From Tubulanus polymorphus (Eukaryota > Nemertea > Palaeonemertea > Tubulaniformes > Tubulanidae), in assembly GCF_964204645.1 (NCBI RefSeq), contig NC_134027.1, positions 12,266,485-12,326,484 on the forward strand: DNA of 60,000 nt. The letters run 5' to 3'. Position 1 is the first letter of the stretch; each line of letters opens with the position of its first letter. A program made the translations under genes and the position numbers. Positions 41,761 to 55,742 of this stretch are shown piece by piece. The notes beneath the pieces are model-generated. The model ran no database searches, had not been told where the DNA came from, and saw nothing but the letters and a program-made list of their open reading frames with translations.

Positions 41761-42703
41761 AGAAGAAAATCGGGACCAAATTAATTATATGAGATATGTG
41801 ATGATACGACTAATTCGATGACGACTTATGCGGAGTTGACTAATACCTGAGTTGTCTCCATAGGGTTTCTCTGTCTAGGCTGTTGAACGTCTTCTCCTTA
41901 CCCACTAAACTGATATCAAGTGGACTGTTCCATTCAAGAAACCGTTAGATGATTATCGTGGGAGTTGCCATTTAGTTGATGGACTTGTTCTGGACGTCTA
42001 GTGCAGCTTTTGATCTCACAAAGATTCAATAGTTTTGCCTTTTCCCTCGTGCTAACAGTAACATTATGCCCTAAAGTTGTTGCATTGCTAGAGGTCTTCT
42101 TTTTTCGTTGCTTTCACCAGGAATCCCGTTTTTGAAATTCTTTTTTTGTTTTGTTTGATGCGGTTCTTTACTACTTCGTTGGATTTGGTGTAGCACTCAT
42201 GAGCTTGAAGGCTTTGTGCTGCTCAGTCTTCTATTTCCCAATGGTAAGCTCATATGCCTCAGTCCAGACTGTTCCAATCAGTTTCCAGTTCAAGATTTTG
42301 GTACTCAATTTCCTGTGTCAATACTTGAAACTGGTTTGACATTGTCACACCAAATTATTCTGCTGCATTTCCTTGAGGTAGTCCACATTATACCTGTGGT
42401 ATTTGCAGAGGAATTTCAATCTTCTTTAGTGCCTCTTTCTAAGCATGAGTGCAACACCTGCTGTATATGGAGCATCGTCATTTTCAGGTCCAGAATGCAA
42501 AGTTAACTCTCAAGAATGTAGTTTTCTCCGTCCAGACTGGCAAAGTTAACATACTTGACATATGACTTATATTGGCACCATAACAAATGTTGTTTTAATT
42601 GAATTAATTCTCGTTTAGAAAAATCTTAGAACAGAATGAGCAGTGATATTAATAAGGATGACATTGTGATTAACTTTTACTGTTATTTGTATTGATATTT
42701 CAG

Positions 42704-42849
42704 AATTACAAGTTAAGCTTTATGAATATTGAGGGATCAACTAAGTCCAGTTGGAAAGGTGCAGCTGCAACAATTGTTGAGTCTAGGGGAAGTTATGTCT
42801 ATGGTGTGGTCTATGAGATTTCATTGAAGGAGCAAAAAAATTTAGACAT
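42704..42849 (+). CDS. GGCT: Gamma-glutamylcyclotransferase, coding exon 2
   Basis: The acceptor is TTGATATTTCAG (ending 42703) and the donor GTATGT begins at 42850. It encodes NYKLSFMNIEGSTKSSWKGA then ATIVESRG and YVYGVVYEIS, which correspond to the FKLxFG...WxGGxATI...VWGVVWxM core of animal GGCT. The exon ends ...KNLD plus two bases (phase 2), so the next exon completes the codon just before the catalytic glutamate. Phase 0 at its start fits exon 1 exactly although 25.3 kb of intron lies between. Confidence 0.94.
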
Positions 42850-43278
42850 GTATGTAATATACAACGGTAACTGTAAACATCGTTAATTCAGGTCCACTGA
42901 AAAAACAGCCATTTTTTGTTGTCATCATTCCGAGGACCAATCCATCGCAAGTTTCTTGTCACCACATATGCATGAGAGGTTTGGTATATTTCCAAATAAT
43001 CGAATATCTGTATGACAATAAAGATATTCGATGTTCAATGTTGAAAAGAGATTTTTTATAATGATTCTATTAAGTTAAAGTATAATTACATAGCTAAAAT
43101 TCATAATGACTATGTACATCATTCTGAGCTGATGTAGTATTTGATTGACTTGACCTAAACCCCGATTTACCGCCACACTGATTACCGCCAAAATCAGGGA
43201 TCCCCACGGGTGGCATTAAATTGAGGTATGACTATAGTCTTACTTCAATAAAGTAATTGACGTACTCTGTCGTTACAG

Positions 43279-43558
43279 CCAAGAGTTAGTCGCTGTTGGC
43301 AGATATCATCGAATAGAAGTTGAAGTTTTAGTCGACGACGGCGTTCCTCTGAAGTGTTGGTGTTACCAAATATGTCACCCACAGGCTGTGATCGGTGCAC
43401 CATCACCGCAGTACAAAGATGTCATAGTTCGTGGAGCAGTACAGAATAATTTACCACATGATTACTTGACATTTTTACACAACATTGAAGACAATAAATA
43501 CGATGGGGAATGCGAACTGTACGATACTGTGATGAAATTTTATGCTGACAATCAGTAG
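43279..43558 (+). CDS. GGCT: Gamma-glutamylcyclotransferase, last coding exon
   Basis: The acceptor is GTCGTTACAG (ending 43278) and the stop TAG is at 43556-43558. The first residues are QELVAVGRYHRIEVEV. The Glu of QEL aligns with the catalytic glutamate of the LDxQEG motif in human GGCT. The rest (GAPSPQYKDVIVRGAVQNN, LPHDYLTFLHNIEDNKYDGE) is the conserved C-terminal helix region. The protein ends normally, so the coding sequence is intact across the three exons despite the transposon in intron 1. Confidence 0.95.
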
Positions 43559-46500
43559 ACTGGTTTTCTAGATAAAACCCTTCCTCGTCATACATTTTAA
43601 TATTATCCATTTTGAATTTAAATGATGCCATGCATTGAAAACAAGGGACAAAGTGGTGATTTAATAGTGAATTGTTTCAATAATCTTAATTATCCAATAT
43701 CAATTGTCTATCGCTGCAATCAAAATATTATATTGATTGCAGCAATTTGCATATAAAAGCCAAGCCGGGCAAGACATGAATTTGAGATGGAAACACTTTT
43801 CTAGCTTATTTCTTGAAGAATAGTTTAACCAATCAGAGTTTTGCTTAGCACTTAAGCGGGCAGACCCATTGGTCGAAACAAAGTAGCAAAAATGTGCCGT
43901 TTTATTTCTTAGAGAATCACAAGCAAAATTGAGGACTGCACCTAAAAGTTAAGTGTGTCTCCGGTGTTTAGAAAAAATGTACTCTATTGGAAATGGGACC
44001 TTAATCTATCTACGTACTTCATGAATACAGTAGACTCCTCTTAATTTGAAAGTCTTCAAGTCTTCTTTAACACAAATCGTTGAATAATTGAAGCAGAATA
44101 TGAATGTAATTCCATTGAATAACTCAAATTATCACCTAGGGGTCATCCATTAATAACGTACGCATTGTTTCCCTTATTGAATTACATACAATTGCGTATA
44201 AAGGGGGAGGGGGCCAAATAATGGTGAGTATTGTATGCACCTTCATGACTTCTAAAATGTAATTCTGCTCAGGATGAATTTTTTCTATGTGCCTATATCG
44301 TCTCCCTCTTTTTTTCTACGGAGCAAACTCATCCTTACTAAGTATTCAAGTATGTTGATAATAGACTATTATCAACATACTTAAAGACTTTTTTCATTAC
44401 CGGTACACAGCATTTATATGTACTCAATTTATAAAGTAGCAAAGAAAGGCTAGTCAATGTTTGAATTGAATCTCCCATGGGTGGATCCGAGGCCATATAT
44501 CGAGCGGGTTCAGTAATTGCAGGCAGCCGGGCAGCACTCACTATTATGGAAGAGGGTACTTTCTATGTCGAATCACGGCAAAAAAGGGCACTTAACATCA
44601 AACTTGTGGTTTTCAGGGGAACTTACTATGCAAAATCATGCCAAGGGAGGGCACTTTTACGTCAAATCTATTGATTAAGGGGCACAGACAAAGCTCGACG
44701 GTATTCCGGAACCCCCTGGATCTGCCCCGTCTCTTTGCTTGTTGACTATAATCGAACGTATTGTATGAGTGTATGGAAGTGGAGGAGGGCCGTTGTCAGC
44801 AGATGTGTTGGTAGTATGTACGCAGTGGGAGGATAAACTTGTGCATACAAAGGAGTAAAATGGAGGAAGGGAGAGATGGGTCTAAATTTTTGGAAATTTT
44901 AGCGTACCTAATAAATGGATGTTCCCTTACTCGAACAAAATTCACTGATCCAAATTGATTGGAGTTAGGAGTCTATATACTGTATAATATATGCTATTAT
45001 ATCATATTCCTCAATATCATTATTCGGTCTATGTAATTGGCTTAAGTTAAATTTGCATAGTATACTTATAAACAACGTTGCATATATTACGGAGGGAATG
45101 TATCATTTCATTTGAGTAATTAACAGTACTGCTGACTATTTTGTATTTTAATTATGTGCATGAATTTATAGTTTTAAATCGTACAGCATGTGTTCAGTTA
45201 CCTATTTTTGATTCAAAATCTTTTAATTTAATCAACATTTGAACCTATTTTAACAGATATAATTATAATAACCTACACGTATATTTTCATGTATACTTAG
45301 TGCAGTGATAATAATATTCTTTAGTATGAAATGTTTCTTTTGTGCTTGTTTCATCTTTCAAGATTCTTCGTTGATTTGTCACCATTCTTGTTATCACATG
45401 TCACCCCGGTAGGGCGGGGAGACATTCTATTTTACTTCTTACATTCTTTCTCACTCATCCAATATGGCCGCTACTGCAGACATCTTTAATTTCTTGCTAG
45501 CGCTCTTCACACGTCAAATAATGTGCGATTGCTTTTAAAATTGCTGTGTCTAATTAAGTAGGTCCATGGATGAAACCTTTTAAAAATTGGCCTTCTCACT
45601 CTTGCTCTACCAATTTCTTGAAAAATGACTTGACATGGCAGCTTTAACCGATGAATGCCTTCTCTTTTCTTCTGGACTCGGCCTTTAAATTTTCCTAGAT
45701 CCGCCCCTGATTAGATATGTGTCATTGATCACTTCTGCGCAATTTCTTGTTAAAATTTTGTTTGGCCTATTAAGACTATCATTATGAAAAATAGCATTTC
45801 TTGCTCCTTTATATAACTGCCTTGGCAGATATGGAACTTTGCAAAATCTTCATTGAACTTTTAACATGCCAGGGTGGCATATGTGCCACTTTCTAGTGAC
45901 TCATGATCTCAGCCAGGTTATAGGTCAAATACATCCATAACTTCACCATCGAGAAGCCTTTCTGTCAAGAGTTGGTGAAATTCTTCCAGCCCCAAAACAT
46001 ACCACTTATGAATGATTCACTTTATTAATTACCTTTTATTCCATTATTCATTATTCATTAGGCTAAAAAAAATAATTACTTTGTAACTCTGCTGAGATTA
46101 AAAGTTGACCTGGCTGGCCACCTGTCCACCCTATACATTACTTTTTTCGTGATCAATTTTACCATCGTGATCAATTTTACCATAACAGACCCGGCCGCTA
46201 TAGAAATGAACTGTTTACAAATTTTATCATATTTTACAACAAGAAACAAAATTCTTAACATGGACTTTCCTAAATTAACATGAGTACTTATTAAACAGTG
46301 AGATAATTGCTCGTAGATCACACACAACCACATGCCGATTCATCTAACATGGTACTGGGTTTTCCCCACTGACTCAAATAGACATGTTCATCGTGTGACG
46401 ATTTCTATACACTATGTACGAAGTTTGTTCGACAATTTATTTTCTTAAATTGAACAATTTCCAAGATTCACTCCCCTCTTTACCAATTTTACTGACCTTC

Positions 46501-49380
46501 TATAAGGCAAAAATGGACTTCGCTAAAGCGAAAGTCCATGAAAATAACCCAGGCGCTGCGTAGAAACAAGGTATCATTATTGTTTTGCCTTACTCCCGGT
46601 TGAACTCATACAGCAATGTATGATACTGAAATGCCTAGAATGGGGGAAAATATGAACGTCATCATGAACTGATCGTCTAAGCTTTTCAATAGTGGACTGC
46701 TCCCGGATTCAGGTTATTACATACCTGGAACTCGCATGAATAGTGTTCAAGTAGCTAACAGACTAGTCTACTGTTTATACCAACATAAATGACACTATTG
46801 AAACAATTAGATCTTGGATCTCGTCACGCCAATGAATTCTGAAATCAAAAAGTGGGGCAGTCGGAACAGGGAAAGTGGGCAGTCAGAACTGGGAATGGGG
46901 ATGGGTTTAAGTGGCTGATCCAGGCAAATTATAATAAATCACACGTTGCAATTTTCTTTACTACCGGTAACCTTGTGAAATAAAATAACTGATATCCTGC
47001 AAAATCGAGAAATTGCTGTAATAAAACATGTTTATGTTTTATTGCATGATACAGTAACCCTTGCCTTATTCGGACATAGCCAACTCCCAATTTTGACTAA
47101 CACGCTAAAAAATTGAATCATTTATCTGACTTGCTAATATGTATTTTCCTATTCCGAATGGACTTCATTTACCACGGACCAATTTTGCCGGCCCAGTTTG
47201 TCCGGGTTAGGACCTCCTATCATGCATCAAAATGAACTATTTCCTTTTATTGCAATAGAAAATAGTTAGTCCAAGCTTTGCTATGACAGAACAAAACCAC
47301 ACAACACTTTATACATGTATCATTTAAAAATTTATTTGTCAACAAGGAATTATAAAAAGAGCTTGCATGCAGATATTTTATGATGTCGCTGTCAAAGATT
47401 CCTTTTCGTATTTTATTTCATCCTCGAAGTATGTCTTATTTAGCATTTCACTGCGAGGAGTCATCAGCCGAAGTTTAGAATCTAAGAAAACGACCCAATT
47501 TATTCATATCATACACTTTCTAACACATGACCAAAAAAATTATACCTTGTTTTTCATCACACCTCTTTTGTAAGCCATGACGATCAGAGGTAGTATTAAT
47601 TTCAATGGTGCTATTTTTAATAGAGAAATAAAATTATCTGCTGCACATACGTTGTCCAGTTGTGGGGAGCATCTTTCCATTATTTACTATCAATTTGGAC
47701 ACCACTATGATTGGCCACTTTAAGAGTGGCTTAAAGCCACTATATATCTGGACCGATATCTTCATCTTAACCATACATTCACGCAACCACCTTGAGATTC
47801 CAGTAATGTTTACTGTAAACTAAACGCGGTTGAAAAAGGATTTGAATAAGGTAATAAAAAGGTGACTGCACACTAATTAAAGAATCTCACAGAATATTAC
47901 TTTCACAGTCCATAATATTGGCAAACGGTAATTTAAGCATTTCATTCGACTTGAGATTGGTGTTTTCAGTTGTTAAGAATTATTAAGAGCGTAATCCTTT
48001 TTTGATTTGATTTCTGACATAGTTCACTTGATCATCATTCAAACCCAGCTGTTTCCATTCCTACAAATGAAAGATATATCGCAATTAAAGCGCTTACAAA
48101 TTTGAATAAAGGATTGATTTATCTTTCTTTATGTTATTACGAACTGAATATCACAAAATAAAATTGATGAACTATGAAGGGCTCATCCTGAGCCTGAAGG
48201 CTATAACTCTGTACTGAGTGCGCAAGCCCAGTGACTGAAAACAAGTTACCGAAATTAGAAAGCTAAGTAATGGACTAGCAACACTACTGAGGCAATTGAG
48301 CATTCCTACGGGCTCGCTACATGATCAGTGAATCAATGCAAATTACAAGAAATCTAGATTAATCATGTTTTACATAGATTTGTGTATAAAAACATAGAAC
48401 TCAGATTAAAACAAATAATCCACGCTTCAATACCCTCCAATGACCTTGAAAACTGCCACAATCATAGAATAGTTGTTACAACTTCGAATTTGAATGTGGT
48501 AACAAAATATACACAGATCCCAATATACATGGAAATACACTTCACTGAGAAATTCCACCATTCAACACCCTGCTGAAATGCATAGGTACATATAAATTGA
48601 AATATTTTATACGTTTTTATATTGAACTCTTCCTGATGGCGAGAACAAAAACACTTGGTAATCCATGTGAGATGTAACCTATGACAGTGCTGACAATTAT
48701 CCAATATCTAGATATTAACAACCGGTTGATTCTTTCCTCAACGAGAGGACCATAAGGTCCATATGGTCAAAGAACTCCTAAATTTCAGGTTTCCGGTTTG
48801 TGACTGTTTCTGAGCATGGGTAATGTCTAGTGTAGCTATCTCCCTACATAATCTCCGTACATTAAGCTCACTGGGCATTTGCCATTTGAGTTTAGCCGGT
48901 TTACCATGAGAATCTAGCCAGATAAAGAGCTGTAAGTTGTATGCAATATATTACTTCAAATTTTGCCTATTTCCATAATTTCTCTGAATTTCCTGAATGT
49001 ACATTTAGCTGTTGTTCTACTTTTTGTAGTTAACTCGTTATCGTTCTCACTACCGCTCTGCCGGTCATTAAACCATTTGGTGTTTAAGCGTTGAGTGTGT
49101 TAGTCTTTTGTCTTCGACAGGTAACATGCGCCAGTTGTGCAGTAAGTTATACATACTCATATTACCAAGTGTATTATTAGTACTGTAGTGAACTACAACT
49201 GGTTTTTTAAGCTCAGCGTTTGGCATCGACTATTGATTTACCAATGAAAAGTTCATACAAATTTGATTGAAGGAAATATAAAAAAGTGATTTAAGCACAG
49301 TAACAGAACAAACACCTAGCCAACCTGGTGAAATCCTTGATTGCCATAGTACCAGTGAGGAACCTTAATTCAACCTAATG
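43559..49380. other. GGCT 3' region and intergenic DNA, no further gene seen
   Basis: No exon was recognised. Contents include a half copy of the pogo-like MITE end at 44030-44047 and a short hairpin (TGGACTTCGCT...AGCGAAAGTCCA) near 46513-46538. Much of the rest is AT-rich unique-looking sequence. Confidence 0.5.
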
Positions 49381-49582
49381 TTAAGTCATACCATCTAGTG
49401 GCGAGCTGCAACCTGTACTGAGATTTTTACAAACCTTTTCAAAAAGTTCCAGTGGAGCATAACGGGCAGCATATCCATTCAACCGCGCAGCAACATGTGA
49501 CGTGATCAGTTCATCTTCGTCTATATTCAAACTCACTAACAAAGATCCATTATATACTTGTAACAAGTACTTCTGGTGATAG
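49381..49582 (-). CDS. msrA: Peptide methionine sulfoxide reductase (MsrA), last exon
   Basis: On the minus strand an acceptor TTTTTTCAG ends at 49583. The exon's first base completes the Asp codon of the AEDYHQKY motif begun in the previous exon. It continues YHQKYLLQ, then a long C-terminal extension (LNIDEDELITSHVAARLNGY, LELFEKVCKNLSTGC) and stop TAA at 49381-49383. The D-Y-H-Q-K-Y segment is the conserved C-terminal part of the MsrA fold, and the late Cys residues could be resolving cysteines. Confidence 0.88.
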
Positions 49583-49875
49583 CTGAAAAAAGACATATTA
49601 CCAGTCACTCCAGTCACTCAGGGGTTACCCAGCCAACCACCGTTACCGCTTGAGCGTTCTCATGGATAAACAAAGTTCAGATACAATAGTGGACTGTCTC
49701 GCTTTCAGATGTGAGGAAAATCGAGTTTGGCCACCTAAAACGTGTGGACTATATCGGTCTATATCTATATATTGGACTATATCAAGGAGACCTATAAGTT
49801 TGTATCCACAATTTCCATGGTTGTAATTGCATCCACAAGGAAGAAACCTAGCCTAAGTAAACAATTAACACTTAC

Positions 49876-50127
49876 TCTTCGGCATCATAAAATGTTTCCG
49901 CCGGTAGAATCTTAGTGACGGTCTTTCGTTTTATTTTCTCCTCGTGTTCGAGTTTAGTTTTTTCAGCAGCGAGCCTTTGCTCGTCTGAATGGTAAAATAT
50001 TGCCGACATATACTGACGTTTGTGACAAGTTGTCGAGTCGTGGCTCTTCCAAAATAGGTGGAGCAAATTTTTATAACTTGTAACTTTCGGATCGAAGTCA
50101 ATATCAACAGTTTCGGTATGATCACCC
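49876..50127 (-). CDS. msrA: Peptide methionine sulfoxide reductase (MsrA), internal exon
   Basis: The acceptor TTACAG ends at 50128 and the donor GTAAGT begins at 49875 (minus strand). The exon encodes GDHTETVDIDFDPKVTSYKN, LLHLFWKSHDSTT, RQYMSAIFYHSDEQ and ILPAETFYDAE, the core of MsrA after the catalytic GCFWG cysteine: GxTxHxExVxVxFDP, LLxxFWxxHDPT, QYRSAIFY and FxxAEDYHQ. The enzyme reduces methionine-S-sulfoxide in proteins. The exon with GCFWG was not found within the remaining 10 kb upstream, so it either lies beyond 60000 or was missed. Confidence 0.92.
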
Positions 50128-52600
50128 CTGTAACATAAAAATATATTGCATTTGATATATTTACTATAGAAACCTATGTAAAGCACCGCTATTCATAAGG
50201 CCATGGAGCTGGTAACACGGGTCTAAGTTTAAATCTACAAAACAATTCAGAAAATCTTAAGGGTCAAGGTAAGACAAGGGTTGACAGAATTACACCGCCT
50301 GATAATCAAAGGTCCTTTTCAGAATGCACCCGAGAATCCTAAGTAGGCTTGCTAACTACCAGCTACTTAGAGTCCGCTTCATTAGTTGAATGTGCGCAGA
50401 ATGTAGATATTTAAGACGCTGAGCTTTTTTGGTCTGCTAGTGTTGATAGTGTAGGGAGCATTTCTGTACTTATTGACACCAGTGCTGGTATGACCATCAG
50501 TCTGAATGGGGAGTAGTGCCAGTGAAATGGACCATCTGAAACCAATTGAACCAGTGACCTCTTACATAACAACAAAAGGGTGGTCTGTCTGGCATACAAT
50601 TGGAGCACACAGATTCCCAACCAACTCTTCTGATTTACTTCTGGCCAAGGCTTGCATAATCCCAGTCGGACAACACAAAAAAGTTGTTTCTACCGCATAC
50701 CTTGGAGATACAACAGAGGTTCAAATGTTAACAAGGCAACTGTTTTTTTAGCCAACTCTTCAAACTTCATATGTCATGTAAAGCAGGGCCAATTCATAGG
50801 GGATCTTGGTACTGGAACCTCACCACCAAGAAAGACACCAGGGCCTGGTTCCACAGTTGTGAGTTAGAGTAAACTCTGAGTTAAAATCAGTTCATTTTCA
50901 ATGTTTTAACTATAGATTTACCTCATAACTGTGGAACTGGATCCAGATGTTTCTGTAATCCCTCAAGCAAGGGTCTAGATTAATATTTGTCTGACACTGC
51001 CTGTTGTTGAGTAATCTTCAATGACTGCTTGGACAGGTGTTATTGCAGTTTGTGATGAGTTCACTGTTTCTACATCTGTCCTGGTATGTCTGAGATGACC
51101 ACTCAACAGTCCTACCTCTCACACATCAGTGGTGATGCTCTTACATCAAAAAACTAATTGGGCGAAGCTTTATTATGCAATCCATATATTTCAGACTAAA
51201 GAACTGCACTGAGCTTATTCGCTGGAAGATACGCTCCTAGAAAGCATTTATCATAAGCGACTTAACTGGTGGAACTGAACAGTTGATGGTGCGAATAATA
51301 CTAATGGCTCCAATCACTACAACACTTCGCCTAATAACAACCAATTTAAGTGCGAGTTTCCCCTAATAATTTCAAAACTGCTGATGTCCCCAAAAAAGCA
51401 GGCAATCAGAGCGTGGGTTTCCCATGATTACGTCTAACATGCTTGACATATTGATATTAGCTTGGTGCTGTGCCGTTGATATATTATATAAGCTTTCAAT
51501 CAAGGAATCCTGTCAATTGTTTCCAAGAAATGACAAGAAATAATTGACAGCGCAATAAACTTGATCCATCATTAATTAAGTCTACTGTACGCACGCTAAA
51601 CATGATATTTTTTCGTCTGTCAATCCTTGGAGTAAATTCAGTCTGATTAATCCAAGGTCAATCGGAGTCAGTAGCCTACTATATCAATGCACGAGCATCT
51701 GTGAGGATTGTGATGGGGATAACACTTCATTGCTGAGTAAAACCGATATAAAAATTCACTGACAGGTAAGCCCTTCATGCACCCTAAAACTTTCCATATT
51801 TCATCAGGATTATGGGAACATATATTACAGGCTGCTCATAGCTACTAATCATAGATACAGGTAAATGACGTATCACGAGCATTTTTCTATCAGATTATGA
51901 GTTCTTTAAAATGAAGCGTTATGTAACTATATCCATGGCAGTAGAAGATACTACGGGTTTTGTTTGGTGAGTGGCAGGCTTTCTACTAGCTACGATGCCT
52001 GTAGGTCTTCGACCATAAATACTGAAGAGAGCCATTGTACATGATGGTCGAAAGCATGCCCGCCCAGTTTGTCACTGGCATGAAGGCTTTCGGGCATCAG
52101 TTAAGTGGTCACAGCCAACAATGTCAATAGAAACATTTTAAGTTCTGGGAACCGAACGCAGGTGATTGATATTCCAGCATGGAGGTACATTTTTGCGTCT
52201 CGTGGGCAAGCTGGAGAATAAACAGTAACTAAGAATTGGAGATCTCACTGGCCCATTCTCATGCCGAGTGACTACATCATTAAAGGAGCTAGGCACGGCA
52301 ATTACATTTATGTCAGCAATGAGCAGGAATTTGGTGACACTGTTCAAGGTTACATTGCAAAGCAACCAGGGGCCAGTTGCTTTTAAGATGGTTATAACAG
52401 GGAAGTGTGATGAGATGGAATACGGATGCTATTATACTGCTCTTGTCGAATGTGTGTTGTAATTGCCCTAATGCCGATAGCGGTTTGTCGGCAAGCACTT
52501 TGTTACGAACCGCCCTGAGCGATAACCAGCGAGATCGGGAAGCTCCGTCATAATTCAGTTGTTTCCGCTCTGTTAAAAATGGCAACGGTGTTATTGTAAT
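50128..52600. other. MsrA upstream intron/intergenic, no exon identified
   Basis: I searched both strands for the GCFWG exon of MsrA and did not find it. A weak ORF near 50506-50751 could be a retroelement scrap but has no recognisable motif. Confidence 0.4.
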
Positions 52601-52610
52601 CAGGGAAGTG

Positions 52611-52690
52611 TTTCGTATTTATTCTATAGATATTTCAATTTTCAACGAAAATAAATTGAAAATTGAAATATCTATAGAATAAATACGAAA
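52611..52690. repeat. Perfect 34-bp inverted repeat, 12-base loop
   Basis: Arms 52611-52644 and 52657-52690 are exactly complementary (begin TTTCGTATTTATTC). It is probably a foldback MITE or an inverted duplication. Confidence 0.9.
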
Positions 52691-53027
52691 GTATAAATGA
52701 TGACGATTTTTACGATCTACTCTTTGATAGTGATGAATTGGTTCAGGTCGGTACGGAAATATTACGGGAATCCTCTGGATCAATTAATTTGACCGATTCT
52801 AATGATTTCAGGGATATAATTCGTTATTTTATACATTTTGGTTGTAGTCTCTGCATAATCCTCCATTATCCAAGAACAGTTCCTTTTGAATCAATGAAAT
52901 TTCAGGATAGTTTCCACCTAATTTAGGCACTATATTTTTTCATTGTCTTATTCATATAGGCCTAGATACCACGGACTCAGCTGACCGGAGACCACGAGAA
53001 CACAAGAAAACACACATACAGGTTTTT

Positions 53028-53757
53028 TAGGGTTTCTGCTGCTTTCGCAGAAACCCTCTTGTCATTCTGTTGATTATTATTATCATTATTATATATTTTC
53101 CACTTTCCAGCCAAATGTAACTCCTCTCAGAATTAGACCGGTCTAAACTAGACCGGTCTTATTTAGAACGGTATTTTTGCCCGTGTGAACGCTTGGTCCG
53201 GACCAAATTTAGACTGGCCGAAATTTGGTCCGGTCCTGTGATTTGGATATTCTCAGAGCCTTCCTTCTTTATTCATTTATGAAATAACGTCACAATCTTT
53301 CAGATTCACGCCAGTATGCGCGCCATGATTGATGATTGCTATTTCCACCGGTGTTTAAAATAGGAAGCACAGTACATTTAAGAATCTGAGATAAAGAGAC
53401 TGTTATATTATTATCAGAGTTCAAAGCCGGGCATAGGTCGGCCTTGCGACTCACTGCGACTGCCAACGCAACGACTCAACGACCTACACTACCATGCGAC
53501 TGCCAGCGATGGGTTGTGACTGGCAGCGACGCTAGTCGCATGAGTCGCACATGTTCTACTTTCTGCGACGCGACCGTTGCAACCGACCTACGCGCTTTTG
53601 CGAATGGGAGCAACTAGTCGCAGACAGTCGCTGGAAATCACATCGCAACCGACTTACGCCCCCCACTTGTGACGCAACGCGACAATCGTGTCGCGTCGCG
53701 AGGTCAGCCTGAATGCAATAGGGTTTCTACCGAGGCAGCAGAAACCCTAAAAATATA
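53028..53757. mobile_element. Foldback element whose TIRs are hairpins, carrying GC-rich MITE copy 2
   Basis: The left end TAGGGTTTCTGCTGC...GCAGAAACCCT (53029-53059) and the right end AGGGTTTCT...GCAGCAGAAACCCT (53728-53754) are inverted relative to each other, and each folds on itself. The interior holds a diverged inverted copy (about 53428-53715) of the MITE seen at 8293-8602. Confidence 0.65.
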
Positions 53758-55564
53758 GGCCTACCAGAAAGGACTTAATTTTGGTCAGTGATAACTGACT
53801 TTTTAACGAGAATGAAATCTTCGAAAAATTGATAAGGCCTATGGGAATTTTTGTCTCAACAAATTAATGTTCATAATTTTAATACATTCATACAATGACA
53901 TATATAATAACTAAAACTATGAGTGACCCGGCAGTGAAAACCTGGGTTTCATTGGAGGTTTTTCACTATCATGCGGCCCAATTAGGACCACAGAGACTTG
54001 TCACAATTGATAGTGAATGAATAAAACCAGTATCAATGACCAACCCTTGTATCCCTGGTCCCTGTGATTAGGACAGATTTCCCAAGTTTATGCCAATTAG
54101 CGGCCAGTAGTGCCGTTTACTGATGAAATAAAGTTTATCAATTGACATGGTATTTAATAATTTCATGATAGGATTGCTTCAAGTAGGCAGGCAAGCTTAC
54201 ATCTTCACTCACAAATCGTTGTTACGCGCGACTTGCGCCTTGACGTGCGTTATCTACAAATAACTGATACATACACGCAGTGAACAGTATAAGCCATTAT
54301 TGCATACGCGACAGTACACAACTCTTTTCAACAAAGCTCATCTGACTGTGCCGCGATTAACAAACTAATAGAAATAATCAGGATCGTTAATGCAAACGGC
54401 AATAAAAATGACTTCAATTAATGGTGATAAAACAATTATTCCAGTCGTGTAAATATCAGACTCATCTTAAAAAATTTGATGCTATCAGCTGATCTTTATT
54501 GGTATCATCAGTGAATCAGCCATATGGCAAACACAGAAGTAAATTTCCTCAATTTGAAACCAGAATTTCGTCGGATATCTTGATGCAACTTTACCTTATG
54601 CACAGGATTTCAAAACTAGATGAATCATTGAACACATCACACACAATAAATCATTATATCATACGCCTTGAGTATCAGTATTCACGCTAGAAATGATGAA
54701 TACGATCATCTTCAATTGTGCCGCCATTTCGTTTAGCAAAATAGCGCTTCTGCTGATCCACCTCATTAACATATTCAACGAATGCTATGACGTCATGATG
54801 GAGTTCAAACCAGGTCAACACAAATTTTACATAGCCGAGATTTTGGGGGGTTTCGTCTTTGAAAGCCCATAACTACCGAACAAAGCGTCAGATCTTGACG
54901 AGACAAAATTCTTCCGATGCAAATAGCATTGAATTTTCACATGTGTAATTTTGGACAGTTAAAGATGCTGCATAAAAAAACGTGCTCAAATAAATCGAAT
55001 TTTTTGTACTTTTTGGTCAATTCCTCAGAAATTATGAACCCCACTGCTTTCAACTTTGCGCACCATAAAGAAAAACTTATTACGAAATACATTTTCGCTT
55101 AATCCGTTCAATTCACCCATCAGTAGTGAAATTACAGGCTACTGAAATTGCGTTTGAGTGCGCTAAAAATAGCTTTGAGCGTAGTGTATTAACTCATTCA
55201 CTCCGGAATACCCATATCTAAAATCGCGCGCAGCATACAGAATTTCTGCCATTTTGGTTAACAAGGGATTCCCCTCTGGTACTTCCCATGATCAATAGTG
55301 TCTATGACGCGTTGCGTACGGGATTCCATGGAATTCCCTCACAGAATTTATGATAATATTGTTTCCTTGCATTCTGATTGGTTAAAATCACGTGTAGTTT
55401 GAATATAGGCAGTGTTTACGCTTGTGACGTCACGAAAGCCGCTCTCAGTGGCTTTCCGTATGCAACGATAAATACCGGCGAGCCGCTGACAGCGGCTTAA
55501 CGTAGTCATTGAGTTAAGCATACGAATGACTATCGATTGGCCAGACCGTTGACATAAACATAGA

Positions 55565-55742
55565 ATACTAAAATAGTTAGTATTTTCAAGTCCACTATTC
55601 TGACAATCCTTTAGAATAGTAGAATAGTAGAAAAAAGTTTTGGATAGTGATAGAATAGTGACTCTTTAAGATCGTACATATAATTTACATAGAAACCCAT
55701 TGTAGAATAGTTTGAATAGTAATCTGCATACTATTCTACACT
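55565..55742. repeat. AGAATAGT-rich short repeat region
   Basis: Repeated words (AGAATAGT, ACTATTCT) occur in both orientations between 55570 and 55742; a foldback-type low-complexity repeat. Confidence 0.45.

Noticed and set aside
40190-41845. A Tigger-like element bounded by CCCCGCATAAGT and ACTTATGCGG words
   Set aside because: The matching end words are short, no TA duplication or transposase is seen, and unrelated repeats fill the interior.
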